Program-made: the position numbers and the translations under genes | Part shown: positions 18,174 through 27,293 of the stretch, one piece after another | How the letters are laid out: every line of letters begins with the position of its first letter | Numbering within the stretch: position 1 is the stretch's first letter | Notes under the pieces: model-generated | What the model was told of the DNA's origin: nothing | The model's input: the letters and a program-made list of their open reading frames with translations, nothing else | The model's database searches: none | DNA from: Acetobacter estunensis | GTDB taxonomy: Bacteria; Pseudomonadota; Alphaproteobacteria; Acetobacterales; Acetobacteraceae | Length of the DNA stretch: 64,000 nucleotides | Assembly: GCF_019083805.1 (NCBI RefSeq) | Contig: NZ_JAHRDV010000010.1 | Coordinates: 48,715-112,714 of the forward strand | Direction of reading: 5' to 3'

Positions 18174-19736
18174 ATGGCATGGAAGACTCGCCGCATGCGC
18201 CGTTCACTCCCGGCTCTCTCGTTTCTGCTGTTTGCGGCTCTGTCGAACACGACTTCCGCCGCTCGGGCCACACCTGCTGACAAACGCCTCTCGCAGATCG
18301 ATACGGTCGTGGTGATCTACGCCGAGAACCGTTCCTTCGACAGTCTGTACGGACGCTTTCCCGGTGCGGACGGATTGGATCATGCGCCCGCTTCCGCCCT
18401 GCGCCAACGGGACCGCGACGGCAGCCTGCTGCCCGAACTGCCACCCATCTGGGGCGGCCTGACGGGGCGCGGCGTCACACCGGCCGTCACGCAGGCCATG
18501 ACCGAGCATCTTCCCAACGCGCCTTTTCAGGTGGACGCCGCCAAGGGCTTCAATGTGCCCGACAGCCTACGTACCCGGGATCTGTGGCACCGTTTCTACC
18601 AGAACCGCATGCAGATCGACGGCGGCCACAACGATGGCTTCGTCGCATGGGGCAACGCGGGCGCGATGCCAATGGGTAACTGGGCTGGCGCAGGGATGAA
18701 GATGTGGTCCATCGCCCGGCGCTACACGTTGGCGGATCATTTCTTCATGGGCGCATTCGGCGGCTCTTTCCTCAACCATCAGTGGCTGATCTGTGCCTGC
18801 GCTCCGGTCTATCCCGATGCCGCCAACAGTCCTGCGAAAGACCTGATCGCGCACACCACGCCCGATGGCAAGGCGCTTGCGCTGGCCGCCAATTCCCCAC
18901 GCTCGGCCCTCGAAGGGCCACCGAAATTCGCCCATGACGGCGACCTCACACCCGATGGGTACGCCGTGAACACCATGCAGCCGCCCTATCGGCCAAGCTG
19001 GAATCCGGCTCCCGAAGGCATGGACGCGGCCCTCTCCGATCCGTCTGTGCCCACAACCCTTCCACCCCAGAAAGACACCACCATCGGTGAGCGACTGACG
19101 CAGGCCGGTATAAGCTGGGCATGGTATGCGGGGGCGTGGAACGATGCGCTCAAACGCGGCCTCAAACCTTCACCGCCCGCCTTTCAACCACACCATCAAC
19201 CCTTCAATTATTACGCCGCCTATGCTCCCGGCACGGCAGCGCGAAACGAGCATCTGCGCGATGGTGGCATGGACGGCGTGAAGTTCCTTGCCGATATCGA
19301 TGCCGGACGTCTGCCGCAGGTCAGCTTCTACAAACCCCAAGGCAATCTCGATCAGCACCCGGGATATGCCAACATCACCTCAGGCGACGCGCATCTGGCC
19401 ACGCTGATCGAGCATCTCGAACACTCCCCGCAATGGCCGCATATGTTTGTCATCGTCACCTATGACGAGAACGGCGGCCTGTGGGATCATGTGGCGCCCC
19501 CGAAAGGGGACCGCTGGGGACCGGGTTCGCGCATTCCCGCAATCCTGATCTCGCCCTTCGTGAAAAAGGACCATGTCGAACACACGTCCTACGACACCAC
19601 CTCGATCCAGCGTTTTCTTAACCGACGCTTCAGCCTGCTCCCTCTGCGGGGTCTGGTGGATCGTGACGCCGCCATCGCAGCACACGGCCAGCGGCCTCTT
19701 GGCGACCTGACGGAAACGCTGCTCCCCGCTCCATAA
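18174..19736 (+). CDS. Exported phosphoesterase (AcpA/phospholipase C family)
   Basis: About 520-aa periplasmic or secreted hydrolase of the family that includes acid phosphatase AcpA and non-haemolytic phospholipase C. It has an N-terminal signal sequence (RRSLPALSFLLFAALS) and the family opening VVVIYAENRSFDSLYG with the metal-binding ENRSFD, then HNDGFVAW, and the C-terminal TYDENGGLWDHVAPP metal site. The natural substrate (phosphomonoester or phospholipid) cannot be told. The start is uncertain: ATG 18174 lacks a clear ribosome binding site, and ATG 18195 would begin exactly at the signal peptide. Confidence 0.87.
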   Translation: MAWKTRRMRRSLPALSFLLFAALSNTTSAARATPADKRLSQIDTVVVIYAENRSFDSLYGRFPGADGLDHAPASALRQRDRDGSLLPELPPIWGGLTGRGVTPAVTQAMTEHLPNAPFQVDAAKGFNVPDSLRTRDLWHRFYQNRMQIDGGHNDGFVAWGNAGAMPMGNWAGAGMKMWSIARRYTLADHFFMGAFGGSFLNHQWLICACAPVYPDAANSPAKDLIAHTTPDGKALALAANSPRSALEGPPKFAHDGDLTPDGYAVNTMQPPYRPSWNPAPEGMDAALSDPSVPTTLPPQKDTTIGERLTQAGISWAWYAGAWNDALKRGLKPSPPAFQPHHQPFNYYAAYAPGTAARNEHLRDGGMDGVKFLADIDAGRLPQVSFYKPQGNLDQHPGYANITSGDAHLATLIEHLEHSPQWPHMFVIVTYDENGGLWDHVAPPKGDRWGPGSRIPAILISPFVKKDHVEHTSYDTTSIQRFLNRRFSLLPLRGLVDRDAAIAAHGQRPLGDLTETLLPAP

Positions 19737-19783
19737 CGAAGCGCGCGTTCACAACCCCTGCGCTGTGGGATAGAGCTTGGGGC

Positions 19784-20554
19784 ATGACACGTCTTTCCTT
19801 CCCGGTGCTGCGTGCCGCAGCCCTTCTCTCCGCGCTGGCAGCCACGCCGCTGCTCGGCTCACTTCCCGCTCATGCCGATGGGTCGTTCACACCCGCGCAG
19901 CGACAGGAAATCGTTTCCATCGTGCGCGAGGCGCTCAAGCAGGATCCGACGATTCTGGCCGATGCCGTGGCCGCCATGCGTGCCAAAGGCGAGGCCGTGC
20001 AGCAAGCCGCCAGCCTTCAGGCCGTGCAGCAGAACAACGACAAGCTGGGCCGCAGCAACACCGATGTCGTGCTGGGCAATCCGAACGGCTCGGTCACACT
20101 GGTCGAGTTCTACGATCCGCGCTGCCCTTACTGCCGCAAGGTGCTGCCGATCATCGATCAGCTTGTCCGTGACGAGCCGGACGTGCGCATCGTGGAAAAG
20201 GTCATTCCCGTGCTCGGCCCCAACAGCCAGCTTGAAGCGGCGGCCCTCCTCGCCAGCGCGCGCCAGAATGCCTATCTGAAGTTCCAGAAGGCGCTGATGA
20301 CCGACAGCGAGACTCCCTCGCTCGAACGCGTGCGCGCGATTGCCACCAGCATAGGCCTCGATGCTGACCGGCTGGAGCGTGACATGAAGAGCACCGACGT
20401 CATGACGGTGCTCAGCGCCAACATGGACCTCGCCCGCAAAGTGGGCGTGGACGGCACACCGACCTTCATCATCGGTGAGAAGACCATCATTCCGGGCGCT
20501 GTCTCCGAGAGCGACCTGAAAAAAGCGATCGCGGCGGCCCGTCAGGCGAAATAA
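19784..20554 (+). CDS. DsbA-family periplasmic thiol oxidoreductase
   Basis: 256-aa exported thioredoxin-fold protein. A signal peptide ends near SLPAHADG. An N-terminal helical segment (SFTPAQRQEIVSIVREALK) resembles the oligomerisation region of ScsC-like proteins. The thioredoxin domain has the active-site CPYC in YDPRCPYCRK and the cis-proline loop in DGTPTFIIG. It likely oxidises or isomerises disulfides in periplasmic proteins, possibly the copper and haem proteins encoded nearby; that link is inference. Confidence 0.88.
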   Translation: MTRLSFPVLRAAALLSALAATPLLGSLPAHADGSFTPAQRQEIVSIVREALKQDPTILADAVAAMRAKGEAVQQAASLQAVQQNNDKLGRSNTDVVLGNPNGSVTLVEFYDPRCPYCRKVLPIIDQLVRDEPDVRIVEKVIPVLGPNSQLEAAALLASARQNAYLKFQKALMTDSETPSLERVRAIATSIGLDADRLERDMKSTDVMTVLSANMDLARKVGVDGTPTFIIGEKTIIPGAVSESDLKKAIAAARQAK

Positions 20555-20575
20555 CGCCCACTACGACAGACTGAA

Positions 20576-20613
20576 CCGCGCGGACGGAAAGCAACGCTTT
20601 CCTGTCCGCGCGG
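20576..20613. terminator. Long hairpin between convergent genes
   Basis: CCGCGCGGAC pairs with GTCCGCGCGG and the stem continues through GGAAAGC/GCTTTCC with one bulged T, giving about 17 bp around an AAC loop. It lies between the DsbA-like gene and the convergent oxidase gene. There is no clear T-tract, so it may act by folding alone or with Rho. Confidence 0.6.
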
Positions 20614-20623
20614 GAGCCATCGG

Positions 20624-22804
20624 CTACATCGCGTGGCTCATCTCTCCTTTGCCAATCGTCACATACGTCATCATGCCCTGATCTTCGTGATCGAGAATAT
20701 GGCAGTGAAGCATGGCCGCGCCCTCGAAATCGTCATAACGGGTGCGGACGACGGTTTGGAAACCGGGTTTGACGAACAGGGAATCCCGGAAGACGTGGCG
20801 TTGATCACAGAACTCCGGACTGTAGAAGGTGGACGACGCATCGTCGGAATCCGCCAGACGATATTTCATCTTGCAGCGTCCATCGGATGTGAAGATCGAA
20901 TCTCCGGTACTTTCGTCGATGATGTCCATGATCTCCACCGGATTGACGTGCACATGAAACACGTGCTGCCCCGCAGCCGTGCCGACCGGCCCCATCAGAT
21001 GGGTGCCGATACGCCACTCATCCACATCTCCCAATTGCACATGATAGGAATGGGTGGGGTCCATGCTGAACGGCAGCGCCGTGACGCCATCCACCGAGAC
21101 CAGTTCGTTCTGGACCAGACCGATCATGCCATTGATGCTGGCATCAGGCATAGGCTGACCCGGCGGCAGGGCAACGCCCGACGCCAGCGGCATGGTCAGG
21201 GATCCGAAAAAGGCCGTGGGGTAATGGGTCACGCTCAATCCCGACAGGTCACTGCCCGGTGTGCCGCCGGCGGGGAAATAAGCAAAATCGCTGAGGTCGA
21301 ACCGTTCCAGACGGGCCCGAACGAACGCTGGCAAACCCTCCGAGCCTTCCCGAAAAAGACGCTGGATCCGCGCATCCGTGTCCTGTGTTCCACTACGCTC
21401 TTCATGATCGTCCTCCACCGTCACGACAGCAATGATGGAAGGCGATTTGCCCTGCGGGCGTGAGCGATAGGGAATAACCGTGTTGAGCGTGTCACCACCC
21501 TGATCGATGACGCAATAAAGACCCGGTTTGCGGAACGTGATCAGCGTGTCGCTCCGCTGGCCCGGATAGAGATAGTTGATGGCCTTGCGCGAAATGTCGT
21601 GGCGCGTGAGGCCATCGGCCGCGATTTCATACTGTGCAACGGTTTCGCCCTCACAGGTCATGCCGACATTCGATGATGTCGCATAGTCCGGTAGATGCAG
21701 ACGACGGCTTCCGTTTCCCGAACGGGCACGAACGATTTGCACATTGAGCGTGTCATGCACACCCGCCGCGATCATGCGCCACCGCTCCACGGCGCCCACC
21801 CGCGCACGCATGACAGGCTGCGTCTCGCCATTGACCAGTGTGTAGCGTTGCGACAACGCCCACGCATCCCGCGAAACACCGGACGCATCCGTGCGACTGC
21901 TGATGAACTGGCTGCGGAAATTCTCGACAACGCCTTCCTGACCTTTCGGGCATGTCCACACACCCGTCGCGCTGTCCTGAAGAAGCGTCTTGTGATCGGC
22001 ATCCGCGAAACATCCATACGGGATCTGCTCGAACAGCATGACGCGATCGGCAATCGGCGTGCCGAAATGATCGTGTAGAACAGTGTCGATGTCCGTCACG
22101 CCACCGTTGCGCCAGCGGTCAGCGTAGCGCCGCAGTCCTCGCACGATAAGCGCGCCTTCCTCACCACTCGCCACCCCAATGGAGGTCGCGCCGTGCTGAT
22201 GGGCGTGGTACCAGAACGTGCCGGCGGGATGATCGGCCGGAATGGCGTAACGGTAGTTCCATGTGCCGCCCTGTGGCATCACGGTGTTCATCACGTTGTC
22301 CGCATGGCCTTCGGGCGAGACGTGCATGCCATGAAGATGCAGGTTCTGCCTGTTGAAACATGCCGGGGTGTTCAGGGGTTTCGGGCAATCCGTGTCTGGC
22401 TCCGCTGGCAGGTCGTTGCGGAAATTGATCCGCAAATCATCGCCGGGGGACACGACAATGGTGGGGGCGGCCAGACAGCTGTCATATGAACGCAGGCGCA
22501 CCGGATCATAGCGGTTTTCCTGCGGATTCCAGATCTGGTTGTGAGAATAGGCCAGCCGCAGAGCAGCCGTGACTGTGCGACCGGACCGACGAACAGCGTT
22601 CGCGCCACAGGATGACTGCGACTCTTCCAGATGCGATGACCAGTAATCCGGCCGCACAGGCTCGCGGAACCGATGGTTGAGAGCCGGAAAGTCCCTATTC
22701 TTTTCTTCAAATAAAGACGACTGCGCCTGAGTGGGCGCAGAAAAAAAGACCGTCAGGGCCGGTGCCAGCAGCACCCCCGTCAGGCAGAACATGCGAAACG
22801 ACAT
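20624..22804 (-). CDS. Large exported multicopper oxidase
   Basis: 726-aa laccase-like protein with a signal peptide ending near APTQAQS. Copper-binding motifs are visible: HLHGMH and HAHQHG in the first cupredoxin domain, HVHVNPVE in the last, and the C-terminal HCHILDHEDQGMM, which supplies the type 1/type 3 site with an axial Met. Eight or more cysteines suggest disulfides, consistent with a DsbA-like gene next to it. It is longer than common CueO/laccase proteins (about 500 aa). The substrate may be Cu(I), Fe(II) or phenolics. It has a weak ribosome binding site. Confidence 0.87.
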   Translation of the reverse strand: MSFRMFCLTGVLLAPALTVFFSAPTQAQSSLFEEKNRDFPALNHRFREPVRPDYWSSHLEESQSSCGANAVRRSGRTVTAALRLAYSHNQIWNPQENRYDPVRLRSYDSCLAAPTIVVSPGDDLRINFRNDLPAEPDTDCPKPLNTPACFNRQNLHLHGMHVSPEGHADNVMNTVMPQGGTWNYRYAIPADHPAGTFWYHAHQHGATSIGVASGEEGALIVRGLRRYADRWRNGGVTDIDTVLHDHFGTPIADRVMLFEQIPYGCFADADHKTLLQDSATGVWTCPKGQEGVVENFRSQFISSRTDASGVSRDAWALSQRYTLVNGETQPVMRARVGAVERWRMIAAGVHDTLNVQIVRARSGNGSRRLHLPDYATSSNVGMTCEGETVAQYEIAADGLTRHDISRKAINYLYPGQRSDTLITFRKPGLYCVIDQGGDTLNTVIPYRSRPQGKSPSIIAVVTVEDDHEERSGTQDTDARIQRLFREGSEGLPAFVRARLERFDLSDFAYFPAGGTPGSDLSGLSVTHYPTAFFGSLTMPLASGVALPPGQPMPDASINGMIGLVQNELVSVDGVTALPFSMDPTHSYHVQLGDVDEWRIGTHLMGPVGTAAGQHVFHVHVNPVEIMDIIDESTGDSIFTSDGRCKMKYRLADSDDASSTFYSPEFCDQRHVFRDSLFVKPGFQTVVRTRYDDFEGAAMLHCHILDHEDQGMMTYVTIGKGEMSHAM

Positions 22805-22979
22805 CGGAAATCCGAAAAGAATTCATGATCATCCCGACAAGAACGGATGATTTCCGACGTCGTGTTGTATTCAGCAGGTTTCCATTACGGCGTGACAGTT
22901 CGGTGATATTCTCATGACCCTGTCTTGCTCCGCAAGCGGAAGAAAAGCCTGATCGCTTTTCTTCCTGACCACCGAACAT

Positions 22980-25900
22980 TCAGACCGTAAAGTATTTCGC
23001 CTTCAGGTTGAGAATAACCAGCGCCGATGTCGATTGCTCCGGATGAAGCTGATACCCATCCGAGAGCGACACACCGATCTTCTCCGCGTCCAGAAGCTTG
23101 AGGATTGGTTCCTGATCTTCAAGACGCGGACAGGCGGGATACCCAAATGAGTAGCGGGAGCCGCGATAGCCCTGCGACAGCAGCTTCTCCATGTCGCGGG
23201 CGTCTTCTCCCGCAAAACCCAATTCGGCACGGATGCGCTTGTGGGTGTATTCCGCCATCGCTTCTGCGACTTCCACCGACAGGCCATGCAGATACAGATA
23301 GTCCTGATAACGGTTCTGCTCGAACCAGTCGCGCGCCATGTCGGACGCCTTCTGACCGACCGTCACCACCTGAAGACCGATCACGTCGCGTTCGGCGTCA
23401 TCCACATCGCGCACAAAATCCGCAATGCACTCGCCATCCTCGCGCGGCTGACGCGGCATGGTGAAGCGGGCCACTTCGGTCGTGCCGTCCTCGGCAAACA
23501 GAATCAGATCGTTCCCCTGCCCTGCGGCCTTCCAGTAACCATAGGACGCGCGCGGCTTGAGAATGTCGTCCGCCTCGCACAGCGTCAGCATCCGACGCAG
23601 CACGGGGCGCAATTCCTGGCGTGCCCAGCTCAGGAAATCCTCAAGCGAGCGCCCCTGTTTCCGAAAGCCCCACTGGAACTGATAGAGCGAGCGTTCGTTG
23701 AGGAACGGCAGCACGGCGTTCGTCTCGGCCTCGAGCGTGCGCGGTCCCCAGAACGGCGGCGTGATAACCGGCTCGTCTTTCGTCATGCGGCGACGGCGGA
23801 TCTGCGCGGCTCCGACATCTACCGGCCCAAAGCCACGCTCTTCCGCGGCCTCCGGCGTGCGCGGAGCACTGCGTTTCGCTTTTCCCTCGCGACGCTTGGC
23901 AATAGCGGCGGCGTAATCATCGAAGCCGCCTTTCGCCACCACATCCATCAGCGCAAGACCATCGAACGCATCGCGAGCATAAGCCACGCGCCCATGCGTG
24001 CCGTAAGCAGCGGCGCAGTCTTCTTCCACATAGTTGCGGGTCAGCGCCGCACCACCGAGAATGACCGGAAGATCGAGACCCTGCCGATCGATCTCTTCGA
24101 GATTTTCCCGCATGATGACGGTGGATTTCACCAAAAGACCAGACATACCAATAACATCGGCCTTCTCGGCGCGGGCGGATTCGATCATGTCCGCCACCGG
24201 CACCTTGATGCCCAGATTGACAACGCGGTAGCCGTTGTTGGTCAGGATGATGTCCACAAGATTCTTGCCGATATCGTGCACGTCACCCTTCACGGTGGCG
24301 AGCACGATCGTCCCGCGCGCCTGCCCCTCGACACGCTCCATATGCGGTTCGAGATAGGCCACGGCGGCCTTCATCGTCTCGGCGGACTGAAGAACGAAAG
24401 GAAGCTGCATCTTGCCCGCGCCGAACAGCTCGCCCACCACCTTCATGCCATCAAGCAGCACGTTGTTGATGATGTCGAGCGCGGGCATCTCCTGCATCGC
24501 CTCTTCAAGATCGGCTTCCAGCCCCTTGCGGTCACCGTCCACGATGCGATCCTTCAGGCGCTCGGGCGCGGTCTCGGCTTTTGCCTTCTTGGCAACGTCA
24601 GCAGCCTTCCGACCTTCGAAGAGAGACAGGAATTTCTGGAGAGGATCGTAGTTTTCTGCACGCCGATCGAAGATCAGATCTTCTGCGACCTTCACTTCCT
24701 CGGCGGGAATCAGATGCAGCGGTCGGATCTTGGAGACATGCACGATCGCCCCCGTCATCCCGGCTTTTACGGCATGATCGAGGAAGACCGAGTTTAGCAC
24801 GGCGCGCGCCGCCGGATTCAGGCCGAAAGAGATGTTGGACAAGCCGAGAATGATCTGGATGTCGGGAAACTTCTCCCGGATCATGCGGATGCCTTCGAGC
24901 GTCCACTGACCCAGCTTGCGGTCATCCTCCACGCCCGTCGCGATGGTGAAGGTCAGCGGGTCGATCAGCAGATCGGACTGCGGCAGACCGTATTGATCGC
25001 ACGCGAACTCGACCAGACGCGACGCAATGCGCAGCTTGTCTTCCGGCGTCTTGGCCATACCGACTTCGTCGATGGTCAGCGCCACGACCGCCGCGCCGAA
25101 CTTGCGGGCGAGCTTCATGCGATCATGCGCGATCTGCTCGCCATCCTCGAAATTGATCGAGTTGATGATGGGCTTGCCACCGTGCAGCTTCAGCGCCGAT
25201 TCAATCACGGGCGTTTCCGTGGAATCGATCACCAGCGGCGCATTCACTGAGGACGTGAAGCGACGGATGACCTCATCCATTTCCGCTTTCTCGTCGCGTC
25301 CGACGAACGCCGTGCAGACATCGAGCGAGTTGGAGCCTTCCGCCACCTGTTCGCGTCCGATGGCTACGCAGCCATCCCAGTCATGCGCTTCCTGAAGCTC
25401 ACGCCATTTCTTGGACCCGTTGGCGTTGCACCGCTCGCCAATGGAGAAATAGGCATTCTCCTGCCGCAAGGGCATCTGGCTATAGAGACTGGCGACCGAT
25501 GGCTCCCAGTTCGGAGTACGGGGCGTGGGCGCCGGACGATGCCGGCCCGATGGCGCGCGGCTGCGCAGCATGGCGTCGAGGGCAGCGATATGCGGCGTGG
25601 ATGTACCGCAGCAGCCGCCGATGATGTTCAGCCCGTCCTCAATAACGAACCGTTCCATCCACAGCGCCATTTCCTCGGGGCTGAGCGGATAATGTGTCTG
25701 GCCATTGACCAGTTCCGGCAGGCCGGCGTTGGGCAGCATGGAGAGCAGGCCGGGCCAGTGCTCGGCCAGCCACTTGATATGCTCAGCCATTTCCTGAGGA
25801 CCGGTGGCGCAGTTCAGCCCCATCAGATCGACGTCGAGGCTCTGCACCACCGTCGCGGCAGCAGCGATATCGGGGCCGACCAGCAGCGTGCCGGTGGTCT

Positions 25901-26495
25901 CGACCGTTACCTGCACAAAGATAGGTGTGTTGGTGCCCAGCTCGGCGCGGGCGATCTTCATGCCGTTGACGGCGGCCTTGATCTGGAGCGTGTCCTGACA
26001 GGTCTCGATCAGGATGGCGTCCACACCGCCCTCGATCAGCCCGCGCCCCTGCTCGGCCAGACCGGCTTCAAGCGTGTCGTAATCGATGTTTCCAAGGGAG
26101 GGCAGCTTGGTGCCCGGTCCGACGGAGCCAAGCACATAGCGGTGCCGGTCGTCATCGAAGCCGTCCGCCGCCTCTCGCGCCAGTGTCGCGGCAATGCGGT
26201 TGATCTCGCGCGCACGGTCCTGAAGGTCGAACTCGCTCAACGTGATGGGAGAACCACCGAAGCTGTTGGTCTCCACCATGTCCGCACCAACTTCGAAATA
26301 TCCACGATGGATTTCGCGAACCAGTTCAGGGCGGGAAAGGTTGAGGATCTCGGTGCAGTTCTCCTGTCCCCAGTAGTCGCGCTCCGTATCGAGATCGAGC
26401 GCCTGCACGCGCGATCCCATGCCGCCGTCACACAGCAGAACCTGTTCACGCAGGGCTTCGAGAAGCGGGGGGCGGGTGCTTTTGGGCGAGGTCAT
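22980..26495 (-). CDS. metH: Cobalamin-dependent methionine synthase
   Basis: Transfers a methyl group from methyltetrahydrofolate to homocysteine through cobalamin. The 1171-aa protein has all four modules: the homocysteine domain with zinc site NIIGGCCGTS near residue 305, the pterin-binding domain, the B12 domain with GDVHDIGKN carrying the cobalt-ligand histidine, and the C-terminal activation domain (RAELGFAGED, YRGSRYSFGYPACP). I start at ATG 26495, with GGGG upstream; the frame is open 13 codons further. No known SAM, SAH or B12 riboswitch could be recognised upstream. Confidence 0.96.
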   Translation of the reverse strand: MTSPKSTRPPLLEALREQVLLCDGGMGSRVQALDLDTERDYWGQENCTEILNLSRPELVREIHRGYFEVGADMVETNSFGGSPITLSEFDLQDRAREINRIAATLAREAADGFDDDRHRYVLGSVGPGTKLPSLGNIDYDTLEAGLAEQGRGLIEGGVDAILIETCQDTLQIKAAVNGMKIARAELGTNTPIFVQVTVETTGTLLVGPDIAAAATVVQSLDVDLMGLNCATGPQEMAEHIKWLAEHWPGLLSMLPNAGLPELVNGQTHYPLSPEEMALWMERFVIEDGLNIIGGCCGTSTPHIAALDAMLRSRAPSGRHRPAPTPRTPNWEPSVASLYSQMPLRQENAYFSIGERCNANGSKKWRELQEAHDWDGCVAIGREQVAEGSNSLDVCTAFVGRDEKAEMDEVIRRFTSSVNAPLVIDSTETPVIESALKLHGGKPIINSINFEDGEQIAHDRMKLARKFGAAVVALTIDEVGMAKTPEDKLRIASRLVEFACDQYGLPQSDLLIDPLTFTIATGVEDDRKLGQWTLEGIRMIREKFPDIQIILGLSNISFGLNPAARAVLNSVFLDHAVKAGMTGAIVHVSKIRPLHLIPAEEVKVAEDLIFDRRAENYDPLQKFLSLFEGRKAADVAKKAKAETAPERLKDRIVDGDRKGLEADLEEAMQEMPALDIINNVLLDGMKVVGELFGAGKMQLPFVLQSAETMKAAVAYLEPHMERVEGQARGTIVLATVKGDVHDIGKNLVDIILTNNGYRVVNLGIKVPVADMIESARAEKADVIGMSGLLVKSTVIMRENLEEIDRQGLDLPVILGGAALTRNYVEEDCAAAYGTHGRVAYARDAFDGLALMDVVAKGGFDDYAAAIAKRREGKAKRSAPRTPEAAEERGFGPVDVGAAQIRRRRMTKDEPVITPPFWGPRTLEAETNAVLPFLNERSLYQFQWGFRKQGRSLEDFLSWARQELRPVLRRMLTLCEADDILKPRASYGYWKAAGQGNDLILFAEDGTTEVARFTMPRQPREDGECIADFVRDVDDAERDVIGLQVVTVGQKASDMARDWFEQNRYQDYLYLHGLSVEVAEAMAEYTHKRIRAELGFAGEDARDMEKLLSQGYRGSRYSFGYPACPRLEDQEPILKLLDAEKIGVSLSDGYQLHPEQSTSALVILNLKAKYFTV

Positions 26496-26596
26496 CGGGT
26501 GGCCCCATCGACTGTTGCTGGGAGAACTGCGCATGACTGCGACAGAAGAAAGGCGCTTATTTCAGAGGCCGCCCAGCCTGTCCAGAACGCCGAACA

Positions 26597-26627
26597 TGCC
26601 GCCACCTTGGTCATGATAATGGCGGCA
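26597..26627. repeat. Hairpin in the metH / CobW-remnant divergent gap
   Basis: TGCCGCCA and TGGCGGCA are perfect 8-bp inverted arms around a 15-nt spacer, about 100 bp before metH and 40 bp before the divergent gene. It may be an operator or a leader stem. No known riboswitch core surrounds it. Confidence 0.35.
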
Positions 26628-26665
26628 CGGACTAAGTCTCTGATATAGAGAGGGAACATTCGACC

Positions 26666-27100
26666 TTGCGTTCTGGAGAGTCCGCCCTGCCCTGCCTGCC
26701 TCTTTTCGTCACAGCCCCCGATGATCTGGATAATCAGGAAATGCGGCTGCGGGCCATATCTCTGCTGATCGAAACCTGCCCACTCTCCGACATCCAGAAG
26801 GGAACAGGATGGCAGCAGACTTTGTCCTTTCCGGAACGGGCCGAGAGGGCGGAACGCCCGCGCTCCACCGCGTTTTCCATCGAGAATGGTCGCCATGCGC
26901 CAGCTTGTGTGTGCTGCGTGGCGCGACCGGCCCTCGCCATGACGCTGCTGGAGCGGTTTCAGGCGCGCGCGCGCGGCACCTGCCCGTTTTTTCAGCGCGT
27001 GGTCCTTGTCGTGCCACGCGATCAGGTTGCTCAAACGGGCGAGGCACTAAAAGCCGATCCCCTGTTGCAGGATCTCCTCACGGTGGAGACGACAGCGTAA
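26666..27100 (+). CDS. CobW/G3E GTPase-like fragment without P-loop
   Basis: A 144-codon frame opening with TTG and a good upstream AGAGAGGGA. The second half resembles the middle of CobW-family GTPases: ACVCCVARPALAMTLLERF corresponds to the family's GCxCC metal-site region, and RARGTCPFFQRVVLVV and ADPLL continue the alignment with the usual order. The N-terminal GxxGxGKT P-loop is absent, and the protein stops before the NKxD region, so it cannot be a normal GTPase. It could be a remnant, or a small metal- or cobalamin-related protein retained beside metH. Homology is judged by eye. Confidence 0.55.
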   Translation: MRSGESALPCLPLFVTAPDDLDNQEMRLRAISLLIETCPLSDIQKGTGWQQTLSFPERAERAERPRSTAFSIENGRHAPACVCCVARPALAMTLLERFQARARGTCPFFQRVVLVVPRDQVAQTGEALKADPLLQDLLTVETTA

Positions 27101-27293
27101 CCAAAAATCATTCTTCTTGCGGTAAAGGAATGTGAACATAGCGTATTTCTGGCGCGTTTCCGGCAAAAAGATTGTCTCGCTTCATGAGAAAGATCGTCCG
27201 GAAGGTCGCGACCGCGTGCAATTTGTGTGGTAGAGGCCGGACAGCGTTCCCATTCGACGGGGGACGCAGGCAGTTTTTTGTAGAGGACGATCT

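Noticed and set aside
26496..26665. SAM, SAH or cobalamin riboswitch before metH
   Set aside because: I could not recognise any known riboswitch core; only the simple hairpin at 26597-26627 is present. A covariance-model search would decide.
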